Below, in pieces: positions 1 to 8,253 of a DNA stretch of 64,000 bases (position 1 is its first letter; each line of letters starts with the position of its first letter). Source of the stretch: Halobacillus sp. A5. Lineage in GTDB: Bacteria > Bacillota > Bacilli > Bacillales > Halobacillaceae. Location of the stretch: the NCBI RefSeq assembly GCF_024189315.1, contig NZ_JAIZEO010000001.1:930001-994000 (forward strand), written 5' to 3'. Both the position numbers and the translations under genes were made by a program. The notes beneath the pieces were generated by a model. It searched no databases and was not told the origin of the DNA. It was given only the letters and a program-made list of their open reading frames with translations.

Positions 1-192
1 CACAATAAAAGCAATACAAATATAAGGAATTAGATGATAGCGTTCTTCGGCTACTACATCATCAATTGTAATTTGAAGAACAACAGGGTAGATTACAGTA
101 ATTCCTGTTACGAATAACAATGAGAACAATGACCAGAAGAAAAAAGACTTAAACGGCCAATAATACGGTTTTAATTTTTTAAAAATATCCAC
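1..192 (-). CDS. ABC exporter, N-terminal fragment (cut by window edge)
   Basis: Only the first 64 codons are inside the window; the frame runs open off the left edge. The start is a GTG at 192, preceded by AGGAGGG at 200-206 with good spacing. The protein begins MDIFKKLKPYYWPFKSFFFW, then a hydrophobic helix (about residues 16-36), a polar stretch containing QITIDDVVAEERYHLIP and a second hydrophobic stretch at the edge. A basic amphipathic start followed by a helix and an 'I-D-D' loop is typical of the membrane domain of half-size ABC exporters with a fused ATPase (YfiB/YfiC, YknU-like). The ATPase domain is outside the window, so substrate and even subfamily cannot be judged. Confidence 0.7.
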   Translation of the reverse strand, partial: MDIFKKLKPYYWPFKSFFFWSLFSLLFVTGITVIYPVVLQITIDDVVAEERYHLIPYICIAFIV

Positions 193-316
193 TTTATTTC
201 CCTCCTTTTTCATTAACGTATTTACTAATATATCGAGTATCGAAATAAATTTCCACCTATTTTACGAAATTTTTTAAAATTTAGGAAAAAAACGTATGCG
301 CTATCATTAAGCATAT

Positions 317-348
317 AAAAAAACAGGCTAAATTATGAGCCTGTCTTT
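317..348 (-). terminator. Displaced rho-independent terminator (left copy)
   Basis: Hairpin ACAGGCT / AGCCTGT (323-329 with 338-344). On the minus strand it is followed by a run of U (complement of the A run at 315-323). It has the U-tract expected for the leftward ykuV gene, yet that gene ends 700 bp away; a second copy of the hairpin stands next to ykuV at 1012-1033. The repeat array between them appears to have split the terminator. Confidence 0.6.
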
Positions 349-800
349 TCAGAGTGTTAAAAAACTAGGATGGATATAGACATAGCTCTCCCGAATCCTC
401 CAATAAGTATTTGAAGAAAAGGAACTGGAAAAAGAGTCGCTTTCCAACAGGCAGGCCGGCAAGTCTTCTCGTTCTTTGACCCGCGGGACTCTCCTGTCTG
501 CCCCGCAGGAGTCGACACTTTTTCCGTTCCTTTTAATCAAAGAAGACTTTCGAACCATCGAAGTATAAGCCTTGTGGAAGAGTTAATTTTTGACACTTGA
601 TCGAGTACTATTTTATCGAAAAAGGGTTTTAGGAAACGTCGAGACTCCTATTGGAGAGGCGAATAAGGGGTGACTCCGCAGGACTGAATAAGTCCGAGGA
701 GGCACACCATTCGCCCATGGAAAGGGAGTCGTTTCCTAAAACCCTTTCCTCTGAATCATGCAGGGAATGTTTACACTTGATAACAGAGGAATCAATCAGA
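346..800. repeat. Compound intergenic palindromic repeat, copy 1
   Basis: Two palindromic modules. Module A (417-534) has outer arms AAAAGGAACTGGAAAAAG and CTTTTTCCGTTCCTTTT around a core with CCCGCAGGAGTCG. Module B (619-748) has arms AAAAAGGGTTTTAGGAAACG and CGTTTCCTAAAACCCTTTCC around GAGACTCC...GAGGAGGC...GGAAAGGGAGTCG. A conserved ATGTTTACACTT lies after module B. The same order, spacing and sequence recur at 42344-42782. Core motifs of this type (GACTCCTGCGGGA, CGAGGAGGCT, CGGAAAGCGAGT) are widespread in intergenic DNA of Bacillaceae; I do not know an accepted name. Reading frames across it (651-983, 349-558) are repeat translations, not genes. Confidence 0.75.
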
Positions 801-803
801 AAA

Positions 804-823
804 GACAGGCTCAATTATAAGGA
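804..823. repeat. Half-copy of the terminator hairpin between repeat modules
   Basis: GACAGGCTCAATTATAAGGA matches the left half of the hairpin at 1011-1033; the right arm has decayed. It separates the compound element from the third module and is evidence for repeated insertion with duplication of the terminator. Confidence 0.5.
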
Positions 824-840
824 GAGTTTTTTTTCAGTGA

Positions 841-962
841 AGGGCGGTCAATTACCAGGAGACTCCTGCGGAAAAACGGGCGATCCGAGACCCCGCAGTG
901 GGGTTTTCACGAGGAGGCTCGGGCGTTCGTCCGCGGAAAGCGAGTGGTATTTGTTCGCACGG
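841..962. repeat. Third intergenic palindromic repeat module
   Basis: Has the family core GAGACTCCTGCGG at about 861-873, GACCCCGCAG, CGAGGAGGCTCGGGCG and CCGCGGAAAGCGAGTGG. Imperfect outer arms (AATTACCAG... and ...GTGGTATTTG) can pair. It is less decayed than module A of copy 1 and carries the fullest form of the core. Non-coding. Confidence 0.7.
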
Positions 963-974
963 GCGCACAAAAAA

Positions 975-1010
975 AGCTTGTAGTAAAACACAGGGGTTTC
1001 TCTACAAGCT
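975..1010. repeat. Stem-loop of the AGCTTGTAG family
   Basis: Inverted repeat AGCTTGTAG...CTACAAGCT. The right arm GTTTCTCTACAAGCT is identical to an arm of the hairpin at 50041-50075, and resembles the element end TTTCTCAACAAGCT at 42768-42781. It lies at the right border of the repeat array, next to the ykuV-side terminator copy. Confidence 0.55.
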
Positions 1011-1033
1011 GACAGGCTCAATTATGAGCCTGG
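1011..1033. terminator. Terminator hairpin, gene-proximal copy
   Basis: CAGGCTC / GAGCCTG hairpin just downstream of the ykuV stop. On the minus strand the bases after it are GTCAGCTTG, so the U-tract needed for termination of ykuV is missing here; it is present at the displaced copy at 317-348. Confidence 0.5.
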
Positions 1034-1045
1034 CTTTATTACGAT

Positions 1046-1498
1046 TTATTTTTGATTTACGCCTAATACACGGTTCACACGTTTGCGAAGCATTTTCATG
1101 CCCCCGCCGCCAGCCTGGAAGTGGCGGAGATTACCTTCTTCATCAAATACATAATAAGCTGGCACATACTGATTTTCAAAGGCATCGGTAAGCTTGTGTT
1201 CGTTATCCACATAGATAGGCTGAGAAATACCGTGTTCATCAGCTACTTCTTTAATTTGATCGAGATCAAGATCTTTTTCTGATCGCGGCATATGAACGGC
1301 GATAACATTAAGATCTTCACTATATTCATCACGGAACTCATTCACGTTGGGCATTGCTTCTTTACAAAGCCCGCAGCTCACTGACCAGAAGTGAATAAGA
1401 GTTGGTTTGCCGCCGACTAAATCGTCTTTACTCAATGGTTCACTATTGTACCATTTTGTCGCTTCAGGCAGCTCTGGCATTGGTGTTCTTAGTTTCAT
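1046..1498 (-). CDS. ykuV: Thiol-disulfide oxidoreductase YkuV
   Basis: A 150-residue thioredoxin-fold protein of the TlpA/AlkHp-redoxin group, without signal peptide or membrane anchor, so cytosolic. The redox motif is C42-G-L-C45 in FWSVSCGLCKEAMP, and the cis-proline loop is YVPAYYV. Length and sequence fit B. subtilis YkuV (148 aa), a thiol-disulfide oxidoreductase proposed to keep cysteines reduced. The order ykuT-ykuU-ykuV is that of B. subtilis and supports the call. The gene has its own AGGAGG (1504-1509) and follows ykuU across a terminator-like hairpin, so it is probably co-transcribed at reduced level. Physiological substrate unknown. Confidence 0.88.
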   Translation of the reverse strand: MKLRTPMPELPEATKWYNSEPLSKDDLVGGKPTLIHFWSVSCGLCKEAMPNVNEFRDEYSEDLNVIAVHMPRSEKDLDLDQIKEVADEHGISQPIYVDNEHKLTDAFENQYVPAYYVFDEEGNLRHFQAGGGGMKMLRKRVNRVLGVNQK

Positions 1499-1533
1499 TC
1501 TGTGTTCCTCCTTTAACTCTTTACGTTCTATGG

Positions 1534-1562
1534 AAAAAAAGGTCTAACACTAAGGTTAGACC
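1534..1562 (-). terminator. Terminator after ykuU
   Basis: GGTCTAAC / GGTTAGACC stem (1541-1562), followed on the minus strand by seven U. It lies between ykuU and ykuV and may partially terminate the transcript. Confidence 0.75.
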
Positions 1563-1577
1563 CGTTTAAAAATTCAA

Positions 1578-2120
1578 TTAAAGTGTTTCCTGACCTGGCT
1601 TCCAGTTTGCCGGGCAAAGTCCGCCGGTTTGAAGTGCCTGAAGCACACGAAGAGTTTCGTCTACGTCACGGCCGATGTTGTTGTGGTTTACCACTTGATA
1701 CTGCAGTTCACCTTCAGGACTGATGATGAATAGTCCGCGAAGTGCTACACCTTCATCTTCTACTAGTACACCATAGTCTTTAGCCACTTGGTGGTTCGTA
1801 TCAGCAGCCAATGAATACTCAAGATCACCTAAACCGTTATCTTCACGGCTTGTATTAATCCAGGCTAAGTGAGTGTGGATCGTATCAGTAGAAACCCCGA
1901 TCACTTCTGCATCAAGATCTTCAAATTCATCAAAGCGGTCAGAAAGTGAAGTAATTTCAGTTGGACATACGAAAGTGAAATCCATAGGGTAAAAGAATAG
2001 AACTGTCCATTTATCATTTTTCATATTTTCTTCTAGAGATACTTTTCCAAACTCTTTGTTTGGAAGTACTGCGTCCATTTCAAAGCGTGGTGCTTGTTTT
2101 GCTACCATACGTTCTGCCAT
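1578..2120 (-). CDS. ykuU: 2-Cys peroxiredoxin YkuU
   Basis: A typical AhpC/TSA-family peroxiredoxin of 181 residues. The peroxidatic cysteine is C52 in DFTFVCPTE, and the resolving cysteine is in GGLCPANW near the C-terminus, so it is a dimeric 2-Cys enzyme reducing H2O2 and organic peroxides in the cytosol. I chose ATG 2120 (MAERMVAKQAP) because GGAGGG stands 8 bp upstream; an in-frame ATG at 2150 would add ten residues not usual for the family. The adjacent thioredoxin-like YkuV is a plausible reductant, but that is inference. Confidence 0.93.
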   Translation of the reverse strand: MAERMVAKQAPRFEMDAVLPNKEFGKVSLEENMKNDKWTVLFFYPMDFTFVCPTEITSLSDRFDEFEDLDAEVIGVSTDTIHTHLAWINTSREDNGLGDLEYSLAADTNHQVAKDYGVLVEDEGVALRGLFIISPEGELQYQVVNHNNIGRDVDETLRVLQALQTGGLCPANWKPGQETL

Positions 2121-2424
2121 AAAAGAATCCCTCCATATGTTATTAAGCATGATTCAACATTAATCTGCAATCACAAGAATCAGTATAACGAGACATTAGA
2201 TTGGAGTCAATGTTTAATAAAAATTAATTTAATCTAGATTGTAGTTTATTACTAATTAATATGGGCAACACTGTAATCCATTAAACATGAATGCATGAAT
2301 ATTGTAAAATGTTTTGCTTTGCTAATACGACATCTCTTGACATTAAACTGCAAAATATTGAAAATACATCTATAGTTCCGCTATGATGTGAATGAGACTT
2401 TATTTGTCGGAAAGGAGTTTATTT

Positions 2425-3267
2425 ATGAATTTATTCAAAGATGGGTTTGAAATTAATTCGACCAGAGTCGCAGAGCTGTTGATACCTGTGGGGCTGGAAA
2501 TACTCATTATTCTCATTGCCTTTGCAATTATCGGGCCGCTCGGTAAGAAAGCGATCAGTTTGGCTATTCAACGAATGGGCAAACAACGCAAATTACCCGA
2601 AGGACGCACCAAAACATTGGAGAAGCTCACTGTAAACATATTTTCATATGTCCTCATTTTTCTCTTTATTGTCATGCTGCTGGGGGCTGTTAACATAGAG
2701 ATTGGTCCGCTGCTTGCCGGGGCAGGAATCGTTGGTCTTGCCATTGGTTTTGGAGCACAGGGGCTAGTCTCTGATATCGTTACTGGTTTCTTTATTCTCT
2801 TAGAGCGCCAGGTCGAAGTAGACGATTATGTGACGGCAGGCGGCTATGAAGGAATTGTTGAAGAAGTTGGTATTAGAACGACAAAATTAAGAAGCTTTGA
2901 CGGTACGCTAAACTTCATACCTAACCGAAACATTATGGGAGTAAGCAACCACTCTCGAGGCAACATGAGAGCACTCGTAGATATCGGTATTTCCTATGAC
3001 GAAAATATTGATCAAGCTCTTCAAGTACTGAAAAAGGTAGCGGATGAGTTTGCCGAAGATCCACGGTTTAAAGAAGGCCCTGACGTATTAGGCGTGCAAA
3101 GTCTCGGGGATTCAGATATCGTTCTAAGAATTCTCGGCAAAACAGAAAACATGGAACAGTGGGGTGTAGAGCGGGATCTACGAAAAGCAATGAAAGAAGC
3201 GCTGGATGAAGCAGGTATTGAAATTCCGTTTCCTCATCAAGTATATGTAGATAAAAAAGAAGACTGA
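2425..3267 (+). CDS. ykuT: Small-conductance mechanosensitive channel YkuT (MscS family)
   Basis: A 281-residue MscS protein: N-terminal helix (about 17-40), a second helix (about 74-92), the pore helix LLAGAGIVGLAIGFGAQGLV (Ala/Gly packed TM3), then the beta domain (DYVTAGGYEGIVEEVGIRTTKLR) and a C-terminal alpha/beta domain ending VYVDKKED. It releases solutes on hypo-osmotic shock, important for a cell that accumulates osmolytes. Start chosen at ATG 2425 because AAAGGAG lies 7 bp before it; the upstream ATG 2392 has no such site. Divergent from ykuU, as in B. subtilis. Confidence 0.92.
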   Translation: MNLFKDGFEINSTRVAELLIPVGLEILIILIAFAIIGPLGKKAISLAIQRMGKQRKLPEGRTKTLEKLTVNIFSYVLIFLFIVMLLGAVNIEIGPLLAGAGIVGLAIGFGAQGLVSDIVTGFFILLERQVEVDDYVTAGGYEGIVEEVGIRTTKLRSFDGTLNFIPNRNIMGVSNHSRGNMRALVDIGISYDENIDQALQVLKKVADEFAEDPRFKEGPDVLGVQSLGDSDIVLRILGKTENMEQWGVERDLRKAMKEALDEAGIEIPFPHQVYVDKKED

Positions 3268-3330
3268 TCTTATAAGAAAATGCTTTAGAATCATTAAGAC
3301 TTCCAGCAATTTCTTAACGTGATTAATGCA

Positions 3331-3364
3331 AGCAGCCCTGTTCAGTTATAGGAACAGGGCTGCT
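3331..3364. terminator. Bidirectional hairpin between convergent genes
   Basis: AGCAGCCCTGTTC / GAACAGGGCTGCT, a perfect 13-bp stem with an 8-base loop between ykuT and the leftward corC-like gene. U-tracts are weak on both sides. Confidence 0.6.
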
Positions 3365-3365
3365 A

Positions 3366-4646
3366 TTAAATCCATGCTTCTATTTTTCTTATCGTGCTTT
3401 TGTCCATATCGACAATTTTAAAATGTATTCCGCTGCCTTCAACGAGGGTACCTTCTTTTGCATCAATATCATGAGTATAGATCCAGCCGGATATCGTATC
3501 TACTTCATAATGATCAAGTTCAATATTAAAATAGTCATTGATGTCCTGGATAGAGGTTTTCCCGTCAATGAGAAAATGACCATTTTTTAAGGTTTTAATT
3601 TCCCGTTCTTCTTCATGATCAAATTCATCCCGGATCTCCCCAACGATCTCCTCGATAATATCTTCTATCGTAACTAACCCTGACGTTCCTCCATACTCGT
3701 CAATTAAGATTGCTAAGTGAGTATGATCTTTCTGCATTCGGACGAGCAGCTCTTGAATCGCAATGTTTTCAAAAACTTTTAAAACGGGTTTAATGTATGG
3801 CTTAAGTACCCCGGTCTTCTCAATATCGTCATAGAAGAACTCTTTCATGTGAATAATTCCAAGAATTCGATCTTTATCGTCATCGATTACAGGGTATCTC
3901 GTGTACCGATTTTGCTTCATAATTCTAATGTTATTTCTCATTGAGTCATTTGTATCAAGAGCGACCATTTCTGTTCTTGGCACCATGATCTCCTTTGCCA
4001 TACGGTTATCAAACTCAAAGATACGGTTCACATACCTATATTCATTTCGGTTAATTTCGCCTTCTTTGAAGCTCTCATTTAGAATATACTTCAGTTCTTC
4101 CTCAGAATGAACTTCACCTGATTCCCGAGCTGTAGCAAGCCCGAATAACCTGACAAGAGCATTAGCCGACCCGTTCAGTACGAAAATAAATGGATACATG
4201 ATTTTGTGAAAGAAAATCAATGGACGGGCCAACAGTAATGTGAGCGGTTCTGCTTTTTGGATTGCTACAGTTTTTGGCGCAAGTTCTCCAAGCACGACAT
4301 GTAAAAAAGTAATAATTGAGAAAGCTAAAGCAAAAGTTATCGTATGACTCAGCGCGTCCGGGAGCCCTGATTCGCCCACTACGGGCTGGAGGATATGCTC
4401 TAAAGTGGGTTCGCCAAGCCACCCTAAACCAAGAGCAGTTATTGTGATTCCTAATTGACAAGCTGATAAATAATCGTCCAGATTATCTACCAGCTTTAAG
4501 GCAATCCTTGATTTCTTATCTCCGGCGTCCGCTTTTGACTCAAGCTTGCTCCGCCTGACTTTCACGATCGCGAACTCACTAGCCACGAAAAAAGCTGTAA
4601 GAATAATTAATAATGCCACGGCCAGCAGATTTATAGTTGATTGCAT
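3366..4646 (-). CDS. CNNM/CorC (hemolysin C) family membrane protein with CBS pair
   Basis: About 426 residues. N-terminal DUF21/CNNM membrane domain with four hydrophobic helices (about 3-22, 55-80, 95-118, 130-150 and the basic motif SEFAIVKVRRSKLES), then two CBS domains (about 210-330, MVPRTEMVALDTN and DEYGGTSGLVTIEDIIEEIVGEI) and a C-terminal CorC_HlyC domain (FLIDGKTSIQDINDYF). Relatives (B. subtilis YhdP, YugS, YqhB/MpfA) are linked to Mg2+ efflux or homeostasis; the CBS pair likely binds nucleotide-Mg. Start is uncertain: ATG 4646 with GGAAGTG upstream is preferred over GTG 4661. The old name hemolysin does not imply toxin activity. Confidence 0.88.
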   Translation of the reverse strand: MQSTINLLAVALLIILTAFFVASEFAIVKVRRSKLESKADAGDKKSRIALKLVDNLDDYLSACQLGITITALGLGWLGEPTLEHILQPVVGESGLPDALSHTITFALAFSIITFLHVVLGELAPKTVAIQKAEPLTLLLARPLIFFHKIMYPFIFVLNGSANALVRLFGLATARESGEVHSEEELKYILNESFKEGEINRNEYRYVNRIFEFDNRMAKEIMVPRTEMVALDTNDSMRNNIRIMKQNRYTRYPVIDDDKDRILGIIHMKEFFYDDIEKTGVLKPYIKPVLKVFENIAIQELLVRMQKDHTHLAILIDEYGGTSGLVTIEDIIEEIVGEIRDEFDHEEEREIKTLKNGHFLIDGKTSIQDINDYFNIELDHYEVDTISGWIYTHDIDAKEGTLVEGSGIHFKIVDMDKSTIRKIEAWI

Positions 4647-4741
4647 CTCGTCACTTCCCACACTTCCTAACTGCCGATGAATCTGGCTAAAGGAACAATT
4701 TGAATTTATTATGGGAAGAACGAATACATCATATACAAATA

Positions 4742-5857
4742 TTAAAGTTCATTAAGGCTTTTAATGACCAGGGAAGCTCCAACATTTAATGCTTCCTCAT
4801 CGGGAGAAAGCTTAGCATTATGCAGTCCTGCTTTAGAATCTACACCCAGCCAGAACATAAACCCTGGAATTTCCTTAAGCATATAACCAAAATCTTCCCC
4901 CGTCATAGCAGGAGAGGCTTCTACGTAGGTGACTTCCAGCTCTTTAGATATTTCTTCAAACTGATGGACGAGCTTTTCTGAGTTCGTAACTTGATAGTAG
5001 TTCGAGCCGTAATCTTTGGAGACTGTACAGTCATTAGCAATCTCTATACCCCGTGTAAGCTTCTCAATTTCTATTTTGACTTTCTCCATTGCAGCAGGAG
5101 ACATCGTTCGTATCGTGCCTTCTAAACGCGCACTCTCGGAAATGATGTTCTGCACAGTTCCTCCTGTAATTTTGCCTATGGTAATTACGGCACTGTCAAG
5201 AGGGTCGACTCTTCTGGCGACAATCTGCTGAAGCTGAGTCACAAGCGAGCTTCCTGCCACCACCATATCTTTCGTGTGATGAGGATAAGCTGCATGCCCT
5301 CCCTTCCCTAATAAATCAATAAATAATTCACTTGTATTTGCAAAGAGCAGTCCGCCGCGTGACGAAACAGTTCCCACTGGAAGCTCAGGAGCGATGTGAA
5401 GAGCAAAAATAATGTCAGGCTTCCACCTCTTCATTGTCTCAGACGCAAGCATAGGCTCGGCGCCACCTGGTCCTTCTTCAGCGGGCTGGAAGATAAATAC
5501 TAAGTTATTATCTGCTGGATCATTTGCCAGCGATTCCAGCGCCGTCAATGCGATGGTCATATGGAAGTCATGTCCGCACGCGTGCATTCTTCCTTCATGA
5601 GTGGATTTAAAATCATAGCCTGTCTCTTCAGTGAGAGGAAGCCCATCAATATCTGCACGGTAGCCTACTGTTTTTACAGGATTTTTTCCCGCGACTTTTA
5701 CGAAGATACCTGTGCGCCAGGATTCAACTTCTAAATGTTCAGAAGGGAGAGATTCTATGAATTCAAGTAAATATTTTTGTGTTTTTACCTCCTGAAACCC
5801 TAACTCTGGAATTTGGTGAAGATCCCTTCTTATTTGCATCATCTTATGTTTATCCAT
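4742..5857 (-). CDS. dapL: N-acetyl-diaminopimelate deacetylase
   Basis: An M20-family metallo-amidohydrolase of 371 residues. It removes acetate from N-acetyl-LL-2,6-diaminopimelate, giving LL-DAP for lysine and peptidoglycan. Metal-site motifs seen: [22 protein letters not shown] and the C-terminal GEDFGYM...HNAKLSPDE. Start at ATG 5857 ([18 protein letters not shown]), preceded by GGAGGG. It lies 20-50 bp downstream of dapH, as in the B. subtilis ykuQ-ykuR pair, with a hairpin between them that may tune expression. With DapH and the PatA at 17066, the whole acetylase branch is in this window. Confidence 0.92.
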   Translation of the reverse strand: MDKHKMMQIRRDLHQIPELGFQEVKTQKYLLEFIESLPSEHLEVESWRTGIFVKVAGKNPVKTVGYRADIDGLPLTEETGYDFKSTHEGRMHACGHDFHMTIALTALESLANDPADNNLVFIFQPAEEGPGGAEPMLASETMKRWKPDIIFALHIAPELPVGTVSSRGGLLFANTSELFIDLLGKGGHAAYPHHTKDMVVAGSSLVTQLQQIVARRVDPLDSAVITIGKITGGTVQNIISESARLEGTIRTMSPAAMEKVKIEIEKLTRGIEIANDCTVSKDYGSNYYQVTNSEKLVHQFEEISKELEVTYVEASPAMTGEDFGYMLKEIPGFMFWLGVDSKAGLHNAKLSPDEEALNVGASLVIKSLNEL

Positions 5858-5877
5858 CATTACCCTCCAGTTAAAAG

Positions 5878-5905
5878 AGAGACCTTGCATTACAGCAAGG
5901 TCTCT
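5878..5905 (-). terminator. Intercistronic hairpin dapH-dapL
   Basis: AGAGACCTTGC / GCAAGGTCTCT, an 11-bp perfect stem followed on the minus strand by CTTTTAAC. Short U-tract: more likely a partial terminator or mRNA processing/stability site than a full stop. Confidence 0.55.
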
Positions 5906-5910
5906 GACAA

Positions 5911-6630
5911 TTAATTATCCAGTTTTCTAAGCTCTTGCTTAATTTCTGTTTTTGATTTCGTTTGATCGTCAATTTCTTTAATTACACGTGCCGGCGTACC
6001 AGCAACAACTGTATTCGCAGGTACATCCTCGGTAACAATTGCTCCGGCAGCAACTACAGAGCCTTCTCCGACCGTTACCCCTTCAAGAATGACTGCATTT
6101 GCTCCCACAACTACTCCGTCTTCTACAACTACAGGCTTAGCAGAAGGAGGCTCGATCACCCCGGCCAGTACAGCTCCAGCACCGATGTGACAGTTCTTCC
6201 CTACAGTAGCTCGTCCTCCAAGAACGACGTTCATATCTATCATTGTACCTTCACCGATAACCGAACCTATGTTAATAGAAGCACCCAGCATAATGACAGC
6301 TCCATCGCCGATCTCTACTTGATCACGAATGATAGCTCCAGGTTCAATACGAGCATTTACCTTTTTCAAATCAAGTAATGGAATCGCTGAGTTTCTACGG
6401 TCATTTTCTAATACATAATCTTCAATTTGGTTATTGTATTTTTCAAGTAAAGGCTCGATTACCTTCCATTCTCCGAAAATAACCCCGGAATCTCCAGTAA
6501 TGAAGTCTTGAACGTCATCTCCGAATTCTACGGATGATAATTCTTTCCCTTTTACATAAACCTTTACTGGTGTTGATTTTTCACTATTTGAAATGAATGA
6601 GATAATCTCATTTGCATCCATTTGTTTCAT
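5911..6630 (-). CDS. dapH: Tetrahydrodipicolinate N-acetyltransferase
   Basis: A 239-residue enzyme that transfers acetyl from acetyl-CoA to tetrahydrodipicolinate. It has an N-terminal DapH domain (about 1-85) and a left-handed beta-helix made of hexapeptide repeats (for example [40 protein letters not shown]). Length fits the family (about 236). Start ATG 6630 chosen for the GAGGAGG located 6 bp upstream; the earlier ATG 6660 lies upstream of that site. A sigma-A-like promoter is visible at 6666-6694. It is the first gene of the dapH-dapL operon. Confidence 0.94.
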   Translation of the reverse strand: MKQMDANEIISFISNSEKSTPVKVYVKGKELSSVEFGDDVQDFITGDSGVIFGEWKVIEPLLEKYNNQIEDYVLENDRRNSAIPLLDLKKVNARIEPGAIIRDQVEIGDGAVIMLGASINIGSVIGEGTMIDMNVVLGGRATVGKNCHIGAGAVLAGVIEPPSAKPVVVEDGVVVGANAVILEGVTVGEGSVVAAGAIVTEDVPANTVVAGTPARVIKEIDDQTKSKTEIKQELRKLDN

Positions 6631-6665
6631 ATGCAGCCTCCTCGTTTCATTAGGTTTCATTCTTT

Positions 6666-6694
6666 ACTTTATCAAAGCGGATAATGTGTGACAA
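6666..6694 (-). promoter_or_regulatory. Sigma-A type promoter for dapH-dapL
   Basis: On the minus strand TTGTCA (6694-6689), a 17-bp spacer, and TAAAGT (6671-6666), about 35 bp before the dapH start. Confidence 0.55.
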
Positions 6695-6706
6695 GAATTT
6701 TTCTAC

Positions 6707-8164
6707 TCAGCCTTTCTTGGGTAACCGTAATATGAGTATAAAACTTATAATAGACAGGAATAACAGACATAAATAAACCAGCTGCAGCCCGTCAGTGAGT
6801 CCTTCTTTAAAGACTTGTAATGCCTCGCCGCTTAAATTTGACCGGGCCTCTCTATTTAGCAGAAGATTAGCGGAATCAACCGTAAACTCCTGCTCCAGCC
6901 CGCTTTCCTCTAAAGAGTCGTGTATACGATTGTTTAAAATACCACCCAATACAGCTGCGCCCACAGCGCTTCCCAGCGTGCGCATAAACATATTAGATGC
7001 CGTCGCAATGCCTCTTGACCGCCACTCTACTGAATTTTGAATAGAGACAATAAATGAAGTAGTGGACAGCCCCATACCTATCCCTATAAATAAAGAAGCA
7101 GAGGCAGCAAAAAACGGGCCTTTTTCAGGTGTTAACAGCGAGAATAACCCTGCACCAACGATTAAAGCCGTTCCGCCTAAAATAGACGTAAGACGAAATC
7201 CTATTCGCAAAAGCAGCCTGCCTGCTATTGCAGCGGCAATCGGCCAGCCTATCGACATCGTGGTTAACGTAAATCCAGCTACAGTAGCGGACTGCTCCAT
7301 TACTCCTTGTACAAATGCAGGGAGATAGCTGGATACACCAATCAAAATCATACCTGTTGCAAAGGACGTTAAGTTAGCGTAGCGGATGGAATGATTTTCC
7401 CACAAGTGGAGCGGCAGCATGGGATTCTCAGATACGCGTTCCGAGTTAATAAATAAGAATAAGCTTATTCCTCCCGCTGCAATTAATATCATCATCTCAA
7501 ACGAAATCCATTGTATCCCAAGACCTCCTTCGACCAAAATTAAAACAACTAAGCTTACAAGCACCATAATGTATAACGAGCTCTTAAACTCAACGCGGCG
7601 GGCTGGTCTCCGTTGAATGTCTTCCTTAAAAAAGATCATAACTCCAGCTAAAGCAAGCAGGCCAAGAGGTATATTGAGCCAAAAAACATACGGCCAGCTT
7701 AATGTATCTACAAAAAAACCACCAAGTAAGGGGCCGGTCACAGCGGAAATCCCCCATACACTGGATAAATATCCTTGAATTTTTGCCCGCTCCTCTTTCG
7801 AATACATATCCCCAACGATTGTAGTCGCAATAGGCATCAGTGCCCCTGCCCCTAAACCCTGGACAAATCTTGCCACAATAAGTACTCCCATTGCTTCGGC
7901 TAGAGCTGCGAAAATTGATCCGGCTAAAAATAATAAGATCCCCAGCATAAAAATAGGTTTCCGCCCGTATGTATCCGATAATTTCCCAAAAAGTAAAACA
8001 GTAGAGGCATTAGTCAATAAATAGGCTGAGAAAACCCAGCTGTACAGGCTGAACCCTCCCAGATCAGCTACGATACTCGGCATCGCTGTTGACACTATAG
8101 TCGCTTCAATCGCTGCCAGAAACATCGCCAGCATAATTGAAGCAAGCACAAACCCTTTTCTCAC
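6707..8164 (-). CDS. Multidrug MFS exporter, DHA2 (14-TM) family
   Basis: 485 residues with about 14 hydrophobic helices. Signature motifs: motif C-like region and the antiporter family motif A after helix 2 (GKLSDTYGRKPIFMLG), plus the N-terminal AAIEATIVSTAMPSIVADLGG typical of EmrB/QacA proteins (D1 motif variant). Predicted to export cationic or lipophilic drugs in exchange for protons. Start chosen at GTG 8164 because GGAGGG lies 6 bp upstream and the protein then begins VRKGFVLASIMLAMF; the longer frame to 8236 runs through a terminator. No regulator is adjacent, so the substrate is open. Confidence 0.88.
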   Translation of the reverse strand: MRKGFVLASIMLAMFLAAIEATIVSTAMPSIVADLGGFSLYSWVFSAYLLTNASTVLLFGKLSDTYGRKPIFMLGILLFLAGSIFAALAEAMGVLIVARFVQGLGAGALMPIATTIVGDMYSKEERAKIQGYLSSVWGISAVTGPLLGGFFVDTLSWPYVFWLNIPLGLLALAGVMIFFKEDIQRRPARRVEFKSSLYIMVLVSLVVLILVEGGLGIQWISFEMMILIAAGGISLFLFINSERVSENPMLPLHLWENHSIRYANLTSFATGMILIGVSSYLPAFVQGVMEQSATVAGFTLTTMSIGWPIAAAIAGRLLLRIGFRLTSILGGTALIVGAGLFSLLTPEKGPFFAASASLFIGIGMGLSTTSFIVSIQNSVEWRSRGIATASNMFMRTLGSAVGAAVLGGILNNRIHDSLEESGLEQEFTVDSANLLLNREARSNLSGEALQVFKEGLTDGLQLVYLCLLFLSIISFILILRLPKKG

Positions 8165-8202
8165 CTGAGTCCCTCCCCTGCTGCTTCTTAAGACAAAAGA
8201 AA

Positions 8203-8228
8203 GGACGCCCCAAACGGGCGCCTTTTTC
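8203..8228 (-). terminator. Terminator after darB
   Basis: GGCGCCC / GGGCGTCC-type stem (8203-8222) with flanking A and T tracts; on the minus strand it is followed by CTTTCTTTTG. Located between darB and the MFS gene. Confidence 0.65.
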
Positions 8229-8253
8229 TTATGCATTTTCGTTTTCGTTTCCG

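Noticed and set aside
651-983. Open reading frame across the repeat array (also 349-558, 629-814, 898-1191)
   Set aside because: The translation is of palindromic repeat modules; no RBS, and the second copy of the repeat has different frames.
8203-8236. MFS gene starting at 8236
   Set aside because: That would place the start inside a terminator hairpin; GTG 8164 has a proper RBS and the normal family N-terminus.
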